Shown here one piece after another: positions 14,988-22,813 of a DNA stretch of 28,379 nucleotides. Position 1 is the stretch's first letter. Every line of letters begins with the position of its first letter. This DNA is from Proteiniphilum sp. UBA4977. Its GTDB lineage: Bacteria > Bacteroidota > Bacteroidia > Bacteroidales > Dysgonomonadaceae. The position numbers and the translations under genes are program-made. Location of the stretch: contig DGZP01000094.1 of assembly GCA_002398565.1 (NCBI GenBank), forward strand, positions 1 through 28,379, in the 5' to 3' direction. Below the pieces are notes generated by a model. That model was not told the DNA's origin, ran no database searches, and saw only the letters and a program-made list of their open reading frames with translations.

Positions 14988-16565
14988 TTATTTGAACACC
15001 CACAATTTGGTTTCAATCACGTCATTCCCCTGGGTAGCGACGGCAGCCTGATAATTTTCAAGATTCACAGACTGTTCCTTCACTGGATAATAGAGACGGG
15101 AGGGTACACCACCGTCACCGAAGAGAGGATTAAAGGTGTAGGTGACCTGCTCACCATTGATGGTGCCGGTGAATACCGTGTCACCACGCTTGATCAGAAA
15201 GTTTGGAAAACCGGTGCGGCGGTAATCACTCCATCCCTCAAGGAACTGTCCGAACAGGGCAATATATTTCTGATTCAGCACATTTTGCTGACTGGCAGGA
15301 GGAAGTGCCGACACGTAATCTGCAGCTTCGGTCCCGGAGATACCCCACTTGGAAAGGGAAGCCAGTACTCCTGCCTCGTAATCGTTCTGACGCCAGTTGT
15401 TGTATTCGGCAAGCAAAAAGGCTACCTCTGCATATTCCATCAGTACCTCGCCGTAGTTGGGAGCACTGTAGGTCGCACCGGGGAGACTTACGGCAGTAGC
15501 GGGAAAATTTCCTGCCTGGGCTTCAGTCAGCCCGTAGGGAAGTCCGGCATAAACACCGGCACCGTTCAGGGCGGCATACCTGCTCAGACGCGGATCAGCT
15601 ATAGGGAGCTGGGGATTTTCGCCTTTCAGCAGGTTAATGAAGGGGCGGGAGATCGCAAAGTCGCGCCGGTTGGCGGTCACGGTGGCCCGGTAGTAGGGTG
15701 CCTCATTGGGTGAAGCACTAGCATAAGTGTATACTGCATTGTCGGCATTGCCGGTAAAGACACCCTTGGCCAGCGCGTCGGAGAAATGAGTCTCATATAA
15801 TTGGGGATCCTTCGCTTTCAGTCGGGTGGCAAAACGAAGCCGCAGCGAGTTGGCAAATTTGGCCCATTTCAGGTTGCTCCCACCGTAAATAATGTCGGAG
15901 CTACCAAAAGTGTTTTCCGAAGAATAGCGTAGCAACGTATCTCCGGCCTGCTTCAGTTCGTTCAGGATGTCGGCATAGATCTTTGCTTGCGGTGCATATT
16001 TGGGCGTGATGTTGTCGGGATTCTGTTGTAATGCCTGAAAGTCGGCATCGTTACTACCATGGGAGTGGTAGGGCACATCACCGAAAATGTCGGTTAGCGC
16101 AGAGAAGGCAACCGACTTGAGAACTCGGCTGATGGCTATCTGCGTGGCATTGAGGCCGGCACCGCTGGCTGTGACCAGGTCTTTTGTAGCGGGGTTGCTG
16201 TTGAGCGTAATGATCTCCTGCAGGTTGTTGGCCACCTCATAGAGGCCATTCCACACGTTGTCGGAATAGCTGAAGGGGATATCGTAACGCGACTGGGATG
16301 TGTAGGTTACCTGACTCAGCTGCTGGATGAAAAGCCCGGAGCTGCGAAGGGAGGCGGACTCACTCCGGATATTGTCTAGCAGGTGTTTTTCTGCCGTGAC
16401 GATCAGCGAAGGGGTTTGTACGGCAGAGGGACGGTTGGGATCTATGTTCAGCTCCTCATCGATGCAGGAGGTGAATGCGAAAACCAGCGAGAGCGACAGT
16501 GCGGTGATCTGTACTCTTCCGCCAAAGTAGTTATATTGAAATAAATGATGAATGGCTCGTTTCAT
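14988..16565 (-). CDS. SusD/RagB-family nutrient-binding outer-membrane lipoprotein
   Basis: The 525-aa protein has a lipoprotein signal ending FAFTSC (acylated C34), then DEELNIDPNRPS, the usual N-terminus of the SusD-like_2 group (PF12771). TPR-like helices with SGLFIQQLSQVTYTSQSRYDIPF and NNLQEIITLN follow. The late ALFGQFLEGWSDYRRTGFPNF is highly characteristic of the family. It acts as the surface lid over the SusC transporter. It starts 20 nt after susC and is certainly co-transcribed. This SusD subgroup is often found outside polysaccharide-utilisation loci, and no glycoside hydrolase adjoins here, so the ligand need not be a glycan. Confidence 0.94.
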   Translation of the reverse strand: MKRAIHHLFQYNYFGGRVQITALSLSLVFAFTSCIDEELNIDPNRPSAVQTPSLIVTAEKHLLDNIRSESASLRSSGLFIQQLSQVTYTSQSRYDIPFSYSDNVWNGLYEVANNLQEIITLNSNPATKDLVTASGAGLNATQIAISRVLKSVAFSALTDIFGDVPYHSHGSNDADFQALQQNPDNITPKYAPQAKIYADILNELKQAGDTLLRYSSENTFGSSDIIYGGSNLKWAKFANSLRLRFATRLKAKDPQLYETHFSDALAKGVFTGNADNAVYTYASASPNEAPYYRATVTANRRDFAISRPFINLLKGENPQLPIADPRLSRYAALNGAGVYAGLPYGLTEAQAGNFPATAVSLPGATYSAPNYGEVLMEYAEVAFLLAEYNNWRQNDYEAGVLASLSKWGISGTEAADYVSALPPASQQNVLNQKYIALFGQFLEGWSDYRRTGFPNFLIKRGDTVFTGTINGEQVTYTFNPLFGDGGVPSRLYYPVKEQSVNLENYQAAVATQGNDVIETKLWVFK

Positions 16566-16585
16566 AGCTTTTTAATTTTATTCTG

Positions 16586-19500
16586 TTAGAATCTGATATT
16601 TACATTGATGCCGAAAGAGGCCGGGGTGGGCATGTTACCTCCCTCGATGCCCTGCACGTTACCGCTGCTGTTGGTAAGCTCGGGATCAATGGTCTTGCTT
16701 TCCCGGTAGAGGTAGAAGAGGTTCCTTCCATATACCGAGGCGCCAATGCCTTTGACGACTTTGTTGTCCGACAGGGGAAAGTCATATCCCAGCGACAGTT
16801 CACGAAGTTTAATGAAGGTGGCATCGAAGATGCTGAAGGCGGTGGGCCCGTTGTAATGGTTGCGCGACCAGGCCTGGGCGGTGACCAGCTTTGTGTTCTC
16901 AGCCGTGTTGGTGACGGTATAGCTTCCGTCGGGATGAAAACTGACATCTCCGGTCACTCCCTCAGAGACGATGCCATTCTCGCGGATGCCATCTGCAGCC
17001 GTCTCGGGCAGGATGCCTGAATACATGGCCACCTTGTAGGTCTGGGAGAAGAACTTGCCTCCCACACGGGAGTCAATCAGGAAGTTAAAGCGTATATTCT
17101 TGTAGCGAAGACCATTCTGGAAGCTCCAGAGATAGTCAGGCAACACACTGCCGAGAGGTACCAGCTGCTGGGTGCGCAGGTAGAGCCCGTCGGGGCCGAC
17201 AACTTTTTGTCCTTCCGGTGCATAGACGAAGTCGTATCCGTAAAGCTGCCCGTAACCTTCGCCCTCCTGTGCAGTGAGGGTAACCAGCGAGGTGCTGAGG
17301 TTGAGGCTGCTGACGGCATCGGAGAGTCGAATGATCTTGTTTCGGTTCCTGGAAAAATTGATTGTGGTGTTCCAGTCGAGATCGCGTCGTCGTATCGGGT
17401 TGATGCCGAGTACCACCTCAAATCCCCTGTTGTTGATCTCTCCCGCGTTGATCAGCTTCGATGAGTATCCGAAGGCATCGGAGGTAGGCAGCGAGATGAT
17501 CTGGTTGCGGCTGCTGTTGTTGTACCAGGTGAGGTCGAGGTCGATCAGGTCGCGAAAGAGCTGCAGCTGCAGGCCGGCCTCCACGGAGGAGGTGATCTCG
17601 GGCTTCAGGTTCAGGTTGTTCAACTGGTCGGGTAGGGTGTAGGCACTCTTCCCGTTGATGGCATTCACTGCCTGATACACCTTATAGAGTTGATAGGGGT
17701 CGGTGTCGTTGCCCACCTGTGCCCAACCGAGGCGTATCTTGGCAAATGAGAGCCAGTCGTGATTGCGCAGACCGTCCAGCTCGCTCAGGATGACCGAGGA
17801 GGTGACGGAAGGATAAAAGTAGGAGTTGTGTGTCACCGGCAGTGTCGACGACCAGTCATTGCGGAAGGTACCGTCGAGATAGACGGTGCTGCGCCATCCG
17901 TAGGAAACACTTCCGTACACGGAGGAGAGTTGCTTTCTGTAGATGCCCGTAGCGGGGTTGATGAGGGTAGAGGTAGCGTTGTTGAGACTGTAGTAGTTGG
18001 GGATGATGAGTCCTCCCGATGTGGATATGTCGCTGATGCGGCGGTTGCGTTCCAGAAAGTTGCCACCCAGGTTGGCCACGAGGGAATGGTTGTTCCAGGT
18101 GCGGTTGGCGGTAGCCAGCAGCTCGTAGTTAAACTCCTCATACTTCTGGTTGTACTCCTGGTACATCGACTGGGAACGGGAATTGTAGGCGATCCTGTCC
18201 TGGAAGTCGTAATCGTAGATGTCGGCATTGATACGTCCCGTGACCGACAACCAGCCCGTGGGGGTGAGGGTGATGCCGGCATTTCCGTAGAGCCTGTTGC
18301 GGTCTTCACTGAGGTAACTTTCGTAGGCCGACCAGTAGGGGTTGTCGATGTACTTCGTCTTTTCGTCGGTCACCCTGTTCTGGTATCCGGTACGGTTCCA
18401 GGCGCGGGGTGTACCGTCAGGACGTTTATATTCACTTAGGCGTTTGTAGTCTACTTGTACCTGCCCCCACTGATAGGCTTCGAGAATGATGTTTCGGTTG
18501 GATGCTCCCGTCCAGGGACGTCCTGTGGAGGAGGTCTTCACATAGTTGGCATTGGCAAAGAAGGAGAGCAGTTTTCCGGTGGCATTTCCTGAGATGTTGA
18601 TGCTGTTTTTTCCGAGCGATGAGTTGGGAATGGTGCCCGTCACGTTTTTGTTGGTGAAGGATACCCGGAAGGCCGAGTGGGCGGCCGACTTAGACAGGGC
18701 GATATTGTGGGTGCTGGCGACACCGGTACGGAAGAAATAGTTGACGTCGTGTTCAGGGTAGACCCAGGGTTCCGGATTCAGGTAATCTGCCGGATATTCG
18801 GGGTCGAGGTTGTACCAGTGCAGCACGGGTGTGCCGTCGAGCCTGGGTCCCCAGCTCTCATCGCCGGCATACTCGGGTATGTTGTAGGTAGTACCGTTAA
18901 TGACTGCCGTGCTGAAGGTGGAATTGTAGCCGCCGCCATAGAGCCTTTGCCGTTCTGGAAGACGTACCACCTTCTCAAACTCCAGTCCGCTGTTGAGCTC
19001 GATCTTCAGGTCGCCCTCGTCGCCCGCACGACCCTTCTTCGTGGTGATGAGGATGACACCATTGGCGGCCCGTGATCCGTAGAGTGCTGCAGCAGAGGGC
19101 CCTTTCAGCACGTTTACGCCGGCAATATCATCGGGATTGATATCCTGGATGGTGCTTCCCACATCCTTTCCCGCGCTGCCGTGGATGGTAGTGGAGCTGT
19201 TCAGGTCACTGTTGTCAAGCGGTACCCCGTCTATCACATAAAGGGGCTGGTTATTTCCTGTGATGGAGTTGATGCCACGCAGGGTGATACGTGAGGAACC
19301 TCCCAGATTGCTTCCGCCTGATATAACCTGCAGTCCGGCAATTTTACCGGAGAGGGCACTCATGGGGTTTGTGGGACGTGCTCCGAAAGCATCAGAAGTA
19401 ACATTCTGTACCGCGTAGCCGAGTGCCTTCTTCTCGCGTGGAATATTCAGTGAGGTGATTACCACCTCATTCAATGCAGTGGTTCCCTCGTATAACGTGA

Positions 19501-19801
19501 CGGGGTAGCTACCGGGACGGGATACTTGAACTGATTGGTTCTCGTATCCGATGTAGGAGAAGATGAGGGTGGTCCCCGCCGGCACGCTTAGGCTATAGTT
19601 TCCCTCTATATCTGAGACGGTACCCCTGGAGCCGTTATTTGTATCCACAATGGTAACGCCAATGAGTGGCAGATTACGGCTGTCGGTAACTTTGCCCGAA
19701 ACCGTGATTTGTCCTGTACCCTGTGCAATGATGCCCGGGAGGAAGCACTGAAGCAGCAGAAGCAGGGTGATGTGCTGTCTTTTAAATAAAATGAATTTCA
19801 T
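16586..19801 (-). CDS. SusC/RagA-family TonB-dependent transporter
   Basis: The 1071-aa protein has a signal peptide (MKFILFKRQHITLLLLLQCFLPGIIAQ), then the CarboxypepD_reg domain (ITVSGKVTDSRNLPLIGVTI, about 32-110). The TonB-box/plug follows with GKIAGLQVISGGSNLGGSS, ITLRGINSITGNNQPLYVID and VLKGPSAAALYGSRAANGVI, the SusC signature (about 150-260), and then a long beta-barrel ending INVNIRF. It imports a nutrient captured by the following SusD across the outer membrane using TonB energy. Its leader contains a translated ORF and an intrinsic terminator (19899-20072), so expression is probably attenuated. cysK lies directly upstream. Substrate not readable; a sulfur-containing compound is suggested by context only. 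Confidence 0.95.
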   Translation of the reverse strand: MKFILFKRQHITLLLLLQCFLPGIIAQGTGQITVSGKVTDSRNLPLIGVTIVDTNNGSRGTVSDIEGNYSLSVPAGTTLIFSYIGYENQSVQVSRPGSYPVTLYEGTTALNEVVITSLNIPREKKALGYAVQNVTSDAFGARPTNPMSALSGKIAGLQVISGGSNLGGSSRITLRGINSITGNNQPLYVIDGVPLDNSDLNSSTTIHGSAGKDVGSTIQDINPDDIAGVNVLKGPSAAALYGSRAANGVILITTKKGRAGDEGDLKIELNSGLEFEKVVRLPERQRLYGGGYNSTFSTAVINGTTYNIPEYAGDESWGPRLDGTPVLHWYNLDPEYPADYLNPEPWVYPEHDVNYFFRTGVASTHNIALSKSAAHSAFRVSFTNKNVTGTIPNSSLGKNSINISGNATGKLLSFFANANYVKTSSTGRPWTGASNRNIILEAYQWGQVQVDYKRLSEYKRPDGTPRAWNRTGYQNRVTDEKTKYIDNPYWSAYESYLSEDRNRLYGNAGITLTPTGWLSVTGRINADIYDYDFQDRIAYNSRSQSMYQEYNQKYEEFNYELLATANRTWNNHSLVANLGGNFLERNRRISDISTSGGLIIPNYYSLNNATSTLINPATGIYRKQLSSVYGSVSYGWRSTVYLDGTFRNDWSSTLPVTHNSYFYPSVTSSVILSELDGLRNHDWLSFAKIRLGWAQVGNDTDPYQLYKVYQAVNAINGKSAYTLPDQLNNLNLKPEITSSVEAGLQLQLFRDLIDLDLTWYNNSSRNQIISLPTSDAFGYSSKLINAGEINNRGFEVVLGINPIRRRDLDWNTTINFSRNRNKIIRLSDAVSSLNLSTSLVTLTAQEGEGYGQLYGYDFVYAPEGQKVVGPDGLYLRTQQLVPLGSVLPDYLWSFQNGLRYKNIRFNFLIDSRVGGKFFSQTYKVAMYSGILPETAADGIRENGIVSEGVTGDVSFHPDGSYTVTNTAENTKLVTAQAWSRNHYNGPTAFSIFDATFIKLRELSLGYDFPLSDNKVVKGIGASVYGRNLFYLYRESKTIDPELTNSSGNVQGIEGGNMPTPASFGINVNIRF

Positions 19802-19821
19802 ATGTTATAAATTTGATCTGT

Positions 19822-19854
19822 ACCGGATTCAGACTTTGTACCCTTACATCCGGT
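19822..19854 (-). promoter_or_regulatory. Second hairpin in the susC leader
   Basis: ACCGGAT (19822-19828) and ATCCGGT (19848-19854) form a 7-bp stem (extendable by one G-U pair) with a 19-nt loop. It starts about 20 nt upstream of the susC start codon, downstream of the attenuator terminator. It may affect translation initiation or mRNA stability. Confidence 0.45.
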
Positions 19855-19898
19855 GTATTATTAAATTTGTATCTTCTCTGTTTTGTTGTGAAATGGAT

Positions 19899-19933
19899 AA
19901 AAAAAAGCGACTGATTCACAAGATCAGCCGCTT
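19899..19933 (-). terminator. Intrinsic terminator in the susC leader (attenuator)
   Basis: On the minus strand AAGCGGCTGAT (19933-19923) pairs with ATCAGTCGCTT (19915-19905) as an 11-bp stem with one G-U pair and a 7-nt loop. It runs into an unbroken T tract (19906-19899). It lies 25 nt after the leader ORF stop and about 98 nt before susC, so it would cut off susC and susD unless an alternative fold forms. Confidence 0.85.
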
Positions 19934-19988
19934 CGGTTTATGAATACCCGGATCTGTTTCAGACGTACAGAAGTGGCTGATGTTTGTG
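19917..19988 (-). promoter_or_regulatory. Antiterminator pairing in the susC leader
   Basis: The leader-ORF 3' part CACAAACATCAGCCACTTC (19988-19970) is complementary to GAAGCGGCTGATCTTGTG (19934-19917). Pairs are CACAA/TTGTG, ATCAGCC/GGCTGAT and CTTC/GAAG, 16 in all, interrupted by a small internal loop and one mismatch. Forming it ties up the terminator's 5' arm and loop. The two folds are mutually exclusive, as in amino-acid biosynthesis attenuators. Confidence 0.75.
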
Positions 19989-20072
19989 ACGGCGACAGCA
20001 CATGGCCATTGTCATCCGACTGGCCGGCGACATCTTCATCAGGGTCTGCAGGGTGTTAAAAACAGGGTTCAT
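19959..20072 (-). CDS. 37-aa leader peptide with tandem Cys codons (candidate cysteine attenuator)
   Basis: ATG at 20072, 18 nt after the cysK stop, opens a 37-codon frame ending in TGA at 19959-19961. The peptide's second half is RMTMAMCCRRHKHQPLLYV, with adjacent Cys codons TGC-TGT (C25, C26; 20000-19995) preceded by three Met codons. A ribosome halted at C25/C26 would cover roughly codons 27-30. That leaves the antiterminator strand (from codon 31 on) free; a ribosome at the stop codon would cover it. No independent promoter is evident, so it may be read through from cysK. An in-frame ATG lies at 20039. Too short for homology calls; the evidence is the attenuator geometry and the sulfur-gene context. 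Confidence 0.72.
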   Translation of the reverse strand: MNPVFNTLQTLMKMSPASRMTMAMCCRRHKHQPLLYV

Positions 20073-20090
20073 CGCTTTGAATTTATTTAC

Positions 20091-21038
20091 TTAGAGGGGA
20101 TATTCATCAAAGGCATACAATACCGTGGAGAGGTAACGCTCTCCTGTGTCGGGAAGGATTGCCACAATAGTTTTACCGGCATTTTCAGGTTCTTTTGCCA
20201 GCTGTAGTGCAGCAAATGCGGCGGCCCCCGATGAGATACCCACCAGGAGGCCTTCCCCCTTGGCGAGTTTTCTGCTTGTGCGGATGGCATCGTCGTTGCT
20301 CACAGTGAACACACGGTCTACCACAGAGGCATCGTAAGTTCCCGGTATGAAACCGGCACCAATGCCCTGGATCTTGTGCGGACCGGGGTTTCCACCGGAG
20401 AGCACGGGGGAGTCGGTGGGCTCCACTGCGACCACCTGTATGGCGGGATTCAGTTCCTTCAGCCTCTTTCCGGCGCCGCTCACGGTACCTCCCGTGCCTA
20501 CGCCGCTGACGAAGATGTCCACCTTACCATCGGTGTCGCGCCATACCTCTTCACCGGTGGTATCGTAATGGATCTGCGGGTTCGACTGATTCTCAAACTG
20601 TTGAAGGATCACCGCATTGGGTATCTCAGACTGCAGTTGTTTTGCTTTGGCAATGGCTCCCTTCATCCCCTCGCCGCCGGGTGTGAGTACCAGTTCGGCA
20701 CCCAGTGCCTTCAACAGGTTTCTCCTTTCGATACTCATGGTCTCGGGCATTGTGAGAATAAGCCTGTATTTTTTGATAGCAGAGACAAAGGCAAGTCCTA
20801 TGCCTGTATTGCCGCTGGTGGGTTCAATGAGTACAGAACCCTCACTAAGGGTGCCCTTCTGTTCGGCATCCTCCACCATGGCGAGTGCAATACGGTCTTT
20901 CACACTCCCCAGAGGGTTATAACTCTCCAGTTTCACTACTAGGTGGGCGACAGCTCCCTCGGCCTCTCCAAAATTATGGAGTTTAAGTAGAGGGGTATTG
21001 CCGACCAATTGGGTCAGATTTTCTGCAATTTTTGTCAT
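20091..21038 (-). CDS. cysK: Cysteine synthase A (O-acetylserine sulfhydrylase)
   Basis: The 315-aa PLP enzyme makes cysteine from O-acetylserine and sulfide. Visible motifs are NPLGSVKDRIA with PLP lysine K47, EPTSGNTGIGLA (substrate/PLP phosphate loop, about 72-83), GVGTGGTVSGAGKRLKE (about 174-190), and GISSGAAAFAALQLA (about 262-276). Length is that of CysK/CysM fold-type II enzymes. I favour CysK from the PTSGNTG loop and length, though CysM cannot be wholly excluded. The cysteine-codon leader peptide starts 18 nt after its stop, so cysK may be the first gene of a cysK-leader-susCD-tlpA transcription unit in which the attenuator controls only the downstream genes. Confidence 0.95.
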   Translation of the reverse strand: MTKIAENLTQLVGNTPLLKLHNFGEAEGAVAHLVVKLESYNPLGSVKDRIALAMVEDAEQKGTLSEGSVLIEPTSGNTGIGLAFVSAIKKYRLILTMPETMSIERRNLLKALGAELVLTPGGEGMKGAIAKAKQLQSEIPNAVILQQFENQSNPQIHYDTTGEEVWRDTDGKVDIFVSGVGTGGTVSGAGKRLKELNPAIQVVAVEPTDSPVLSGGNPGPHKIQGIGAGFIPGTYDASVVDRVFTVSNDDAIRTSRKLAKGEGLLVGISSGAAAFAALQLAKEPENAGKTIVAILPDTGERYLSTVLYAFDEYPL

Positions 21039-21064
21039 TTTCTTTTACTTTAATGATTTTGGGA

Positions 21065-21072
21065 CAAAGATA
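21065..21072 (-). promoter_or_regulatory. -7 element of cysK
   Basis: The minus strand reads TATCTTTG about 27 nt before the ATG at 21038; a TTTC 19 bp upstream could serve as a weak -33. Confidence 0.55.
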
Positions 21073-21098
21073 AGGGTAGTTTTTGGGGTCTGAAATAG

Positions 21099-21108
21099 CA
21101 CAATTGTG
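21099..21108. promoter_or_regulatory. 10-bp palindrome between the divergent cysK and luxR-type promoters
   Basis: CACAATTGTG is a perfect palindrome one base upstream of the -7 box of the LuxR-type gene and about 30 bp upstream of the cysK -7 box. A possible operator. Confidence 0.35.
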
Positions 21109-21109
21109 T

Positions 21110-21117
21110 TATTTTTG
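21110..21117 (+). promoter_or_regulatory. -7 element of the LuxR-type regulator gene
   Basis: TATTTTTG (TAnnTTTG) lies 21 nt before the GTG start at 21139. TTTG at 21082-21085 is 24 bp away, longer than usual. Confidence 0.45.
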
Positions 21118-21138
21118 TACCCATAAAAGAAATTCAGG

Positions 21139-21786
21139 GTGGTAAACGTCTATATTTTAGCAGATAATCAGGATGTCACGCGTGAAGGGTTACGTTCGTT
21201 CCTGAAAGTGGCAGATCCGCATAGTCATGTGGTGGAGGCAGGAAATTACAGGAAACTGCTTGAAGAATTGCGGAATCATCCCCAGGCGGTGGTGGTGATC
21301 GATTATTCCCTGTTCGATTTTTCTTCCGTCAGCCACCTGCTCAACATCAAAAGTGGTGCAAGGCAGTCGGTTTGGCTCCTCTTTTCCGATGAACCCGGTG
21401 AGCACTTCCTGCGACAGTTACTGATGGCCGATTCCACCTTCAGCGTAGCACTGAAGAACAATACAAGGTCACAGCTGACAGAGGCATTGCAATGCGTAGC
21501 AGTGGGAGAGGTATACTGGTGCGACTATGCCGAATCTGTGATGAGGTCGGGTGTGCCTTCTGCGAAAGTAACCGATACCCTGACGGTATCCGAAAAAAGG
21601 ATCCTTCATGAGATTGCGTTGGGCAAGACAACAAAGGAGATTGCCACGGAAAAGAATTTAAGCTTTCACACGGTGAATGCACACCGGCGGAATATATACC
21701 GCAAGCTGCAGGTCAACAGCGTGAATGAGGCTACACGTTACGCGCTGCAGGCGGGACTAATTGATCTGATGGAATACTATATATAA
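21139..21786 (+). CDS. Response regulator with LuxR-type DNA-binding domain
   Basis: The 215-aa protein has a receiver-like N-terminal domain (about 1-115) with D55 in VVVIDYSLFD as the expected phosphoacceptor; the acidic pocket near the N-terminus is reduced (ADNQD), so phosphorylation is uncertain. The C-terminal GerE/LuxR helix-turn-helix (about 145-210) is LTVSEKRILHEIALGKTTKE, then IATEKNLSFHTVNAHRRNIYRKLQ. No histidine kinase is nearby. GTG 21139 is used because the first beta-strand (VNVYILAD) begins right there and no ATG is available. It is divergent from cysK and convergent with hemH (14-nt gap); it might regulate either one, which is inference. Confidence 0.85.
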   Translation: MVNVYILADNQDVTREGLRSFLKVADPHSHVVEAGNYRKLLEELRNHPQAVVVIDYSLFDFSSVSHLLNIKSGARQSVWLLFSDEPGEHFLRQLLMADSTFSVALKNNTRSQLTEALQCVAVGEVYWCDYAESVMRSGVPSAKVTDTLTVSEKRILHEIALGKTTKEIATEKNLSFHTVNAHRRNIYRKLQVNSVNEATRYALQAGLIDLMEYYI

Positions 21787-21800
21787 AGATATTTCTGCTC

Positions 21801-22766
21801 TCAGAGCCGTTCAATGATCTTCCAGATGGCTTCCATCCAGGCCTCACTATGGTTTAACGAAGGAATAAAGACAAATTTTTCACCACCCGCCTCCATGAAA
21901 AGTCTCCTTGCTTCGATATCAATGTCGAACAACGTCTCCATATTGTCTACCGGAAAGCCTGGAGCAATTACCGCCACCTTCTTCCAGCCAAGTCCGGGCA
22001 GGTCGGCGATATCTTTATTCAGGAATGGCTTCAGCCAATTGTTTCCTCTCTGCGATGCGTAAAAGAGCAGGGTGTGATGGGGATCGAAGCCTGCCTTTTC
22101 ACATATAAGACGGTTGGTCTCCTTCACCTGATATACGTAATCATACTCTTTTCCCCTTTTCCAGGCTTCCTCCACCTGTGAGACCGGAAGACTGTGGTAG
22201 CTGAATACCAGCCGGTCTATATCTTCCAGATAGGGTCTTGCCAGCGATGCGAGTGCGTTAATAAAGGCGGGATGGTTGTAATAGGGCTCTACGAACTTTA
22301 GCCGGAAAGAGTGGGGGTGACGGTAAAATATGCGGCCGATAGCTTCAATGGCGGTCTGGGTGGTGGACTGTGCAAAATGAGGATAAAGGGGAAAGACGAT
22401 CACCTCGTGCAGAAGTGGACATCTCTCTTCCAGCTTTTTGAAAGCCCCCATAATGTCGGGCTCTCCGTAACGCATGGCTATTTCAACTGGGAGTCCTTTC
22501 CTGGATTCCAACTCCCCGGAGAGTCGCTGCATGTGATACAATAAGGGCGATATTTCAGGTTCCTCGCTGCGCCATACTTGTGCGTACTTTTCCGCTGATC
22601 CGGAGGAGGAGAGGGGGGCGATGACCTGCGTAGCGAGAAATCTGGACCACCATTCGGGCTTCCCGGTCACAAGGGGGTCCGAAAGCATGTCTCCGATGAA
22701 TTTTTTTACATCGGCCTTGCTCCTGCTCGCAGGCGTACCCGCATTGATTAATAATATGCCTCTCAT
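21801..22766 (-). CDS. hemH: Ferrochelatase
   Basis: The 321-aa protein would insert ferrous iron into a porphyrin to make haem (or a coproporphyrin, depending on the pathway). GILLINAGTP opens the fold, SYHSLP carries the metal-binding H191, and APGFPVDNMETL carries E277. Length is typical of bacterial enzymes without a C-terminal extension. It follows manA by 47 nt in the same direction. No other haem-biosynthesis genes are in the window, and Bacteroidales are often haem auxotrophs that keep hemH, which is established knowledge for several genera. Confidence 0.94.
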   Translation of the reverse strand: MRGILLINAGTPASRSKADVKKFIGDMLSDPLVTGKPEWWSRFLATQVIAPLSSSGSAEKYAQVWRSEEPEISPLLYHMQRLSGELESRKGLPVEIAMRYGEPDIMGAFKKLEERCPLLHEVIVFPLYPHFAQSTTQTAIEAIGRIFYRHPHSFRLKFVEPYYNHPAFINALASLARPYLEDIDRLVFSYHSLPVSQVEEAWKRGKEYDYVYQVKETNRLICEKAGFDPHHTLLFYASQRGNNWLKPFLNKDIADLPGLGWKKVAVIAPGFPVDNMETLFDIDIEARRLFMEAGGEKFVFIPSLNHSEAWMEAIWKIIERL

Positions 22767-22813
22767 ATTCAGTTATCAGTTATCAGTGGCCAGCTTTCAA
22801 CGTTTTTTAATTT
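22767..22813. other. manA-hemH gap with tandem heptads
   Basis: CAGTTAT is tandemly repeated at 22770-22783 and followed by CAGT. The segment AGTGGCCAGCTTTCA (22785-22799) closely resembles AGTGGTCCGGCTTTCA at 13379-13394 in another intergenic gap. No promoter was seen. Confidence 0.4.

Noticed and set aside
14743..15003. 86-codon minus-strand ORF with Cys-rich segments (VGCNSCFADCVFC)
   Set aside because: Most of it is simply the translation of the 167-bp palindrome, and its start overlaps the susD end; no family recognised.
17759..18439. 226-codon plus-strand ORF inside susC
   Set aside because: Antisense shadow of a well-supported SusC gene; low-complexity V/G/R composition and no motif.
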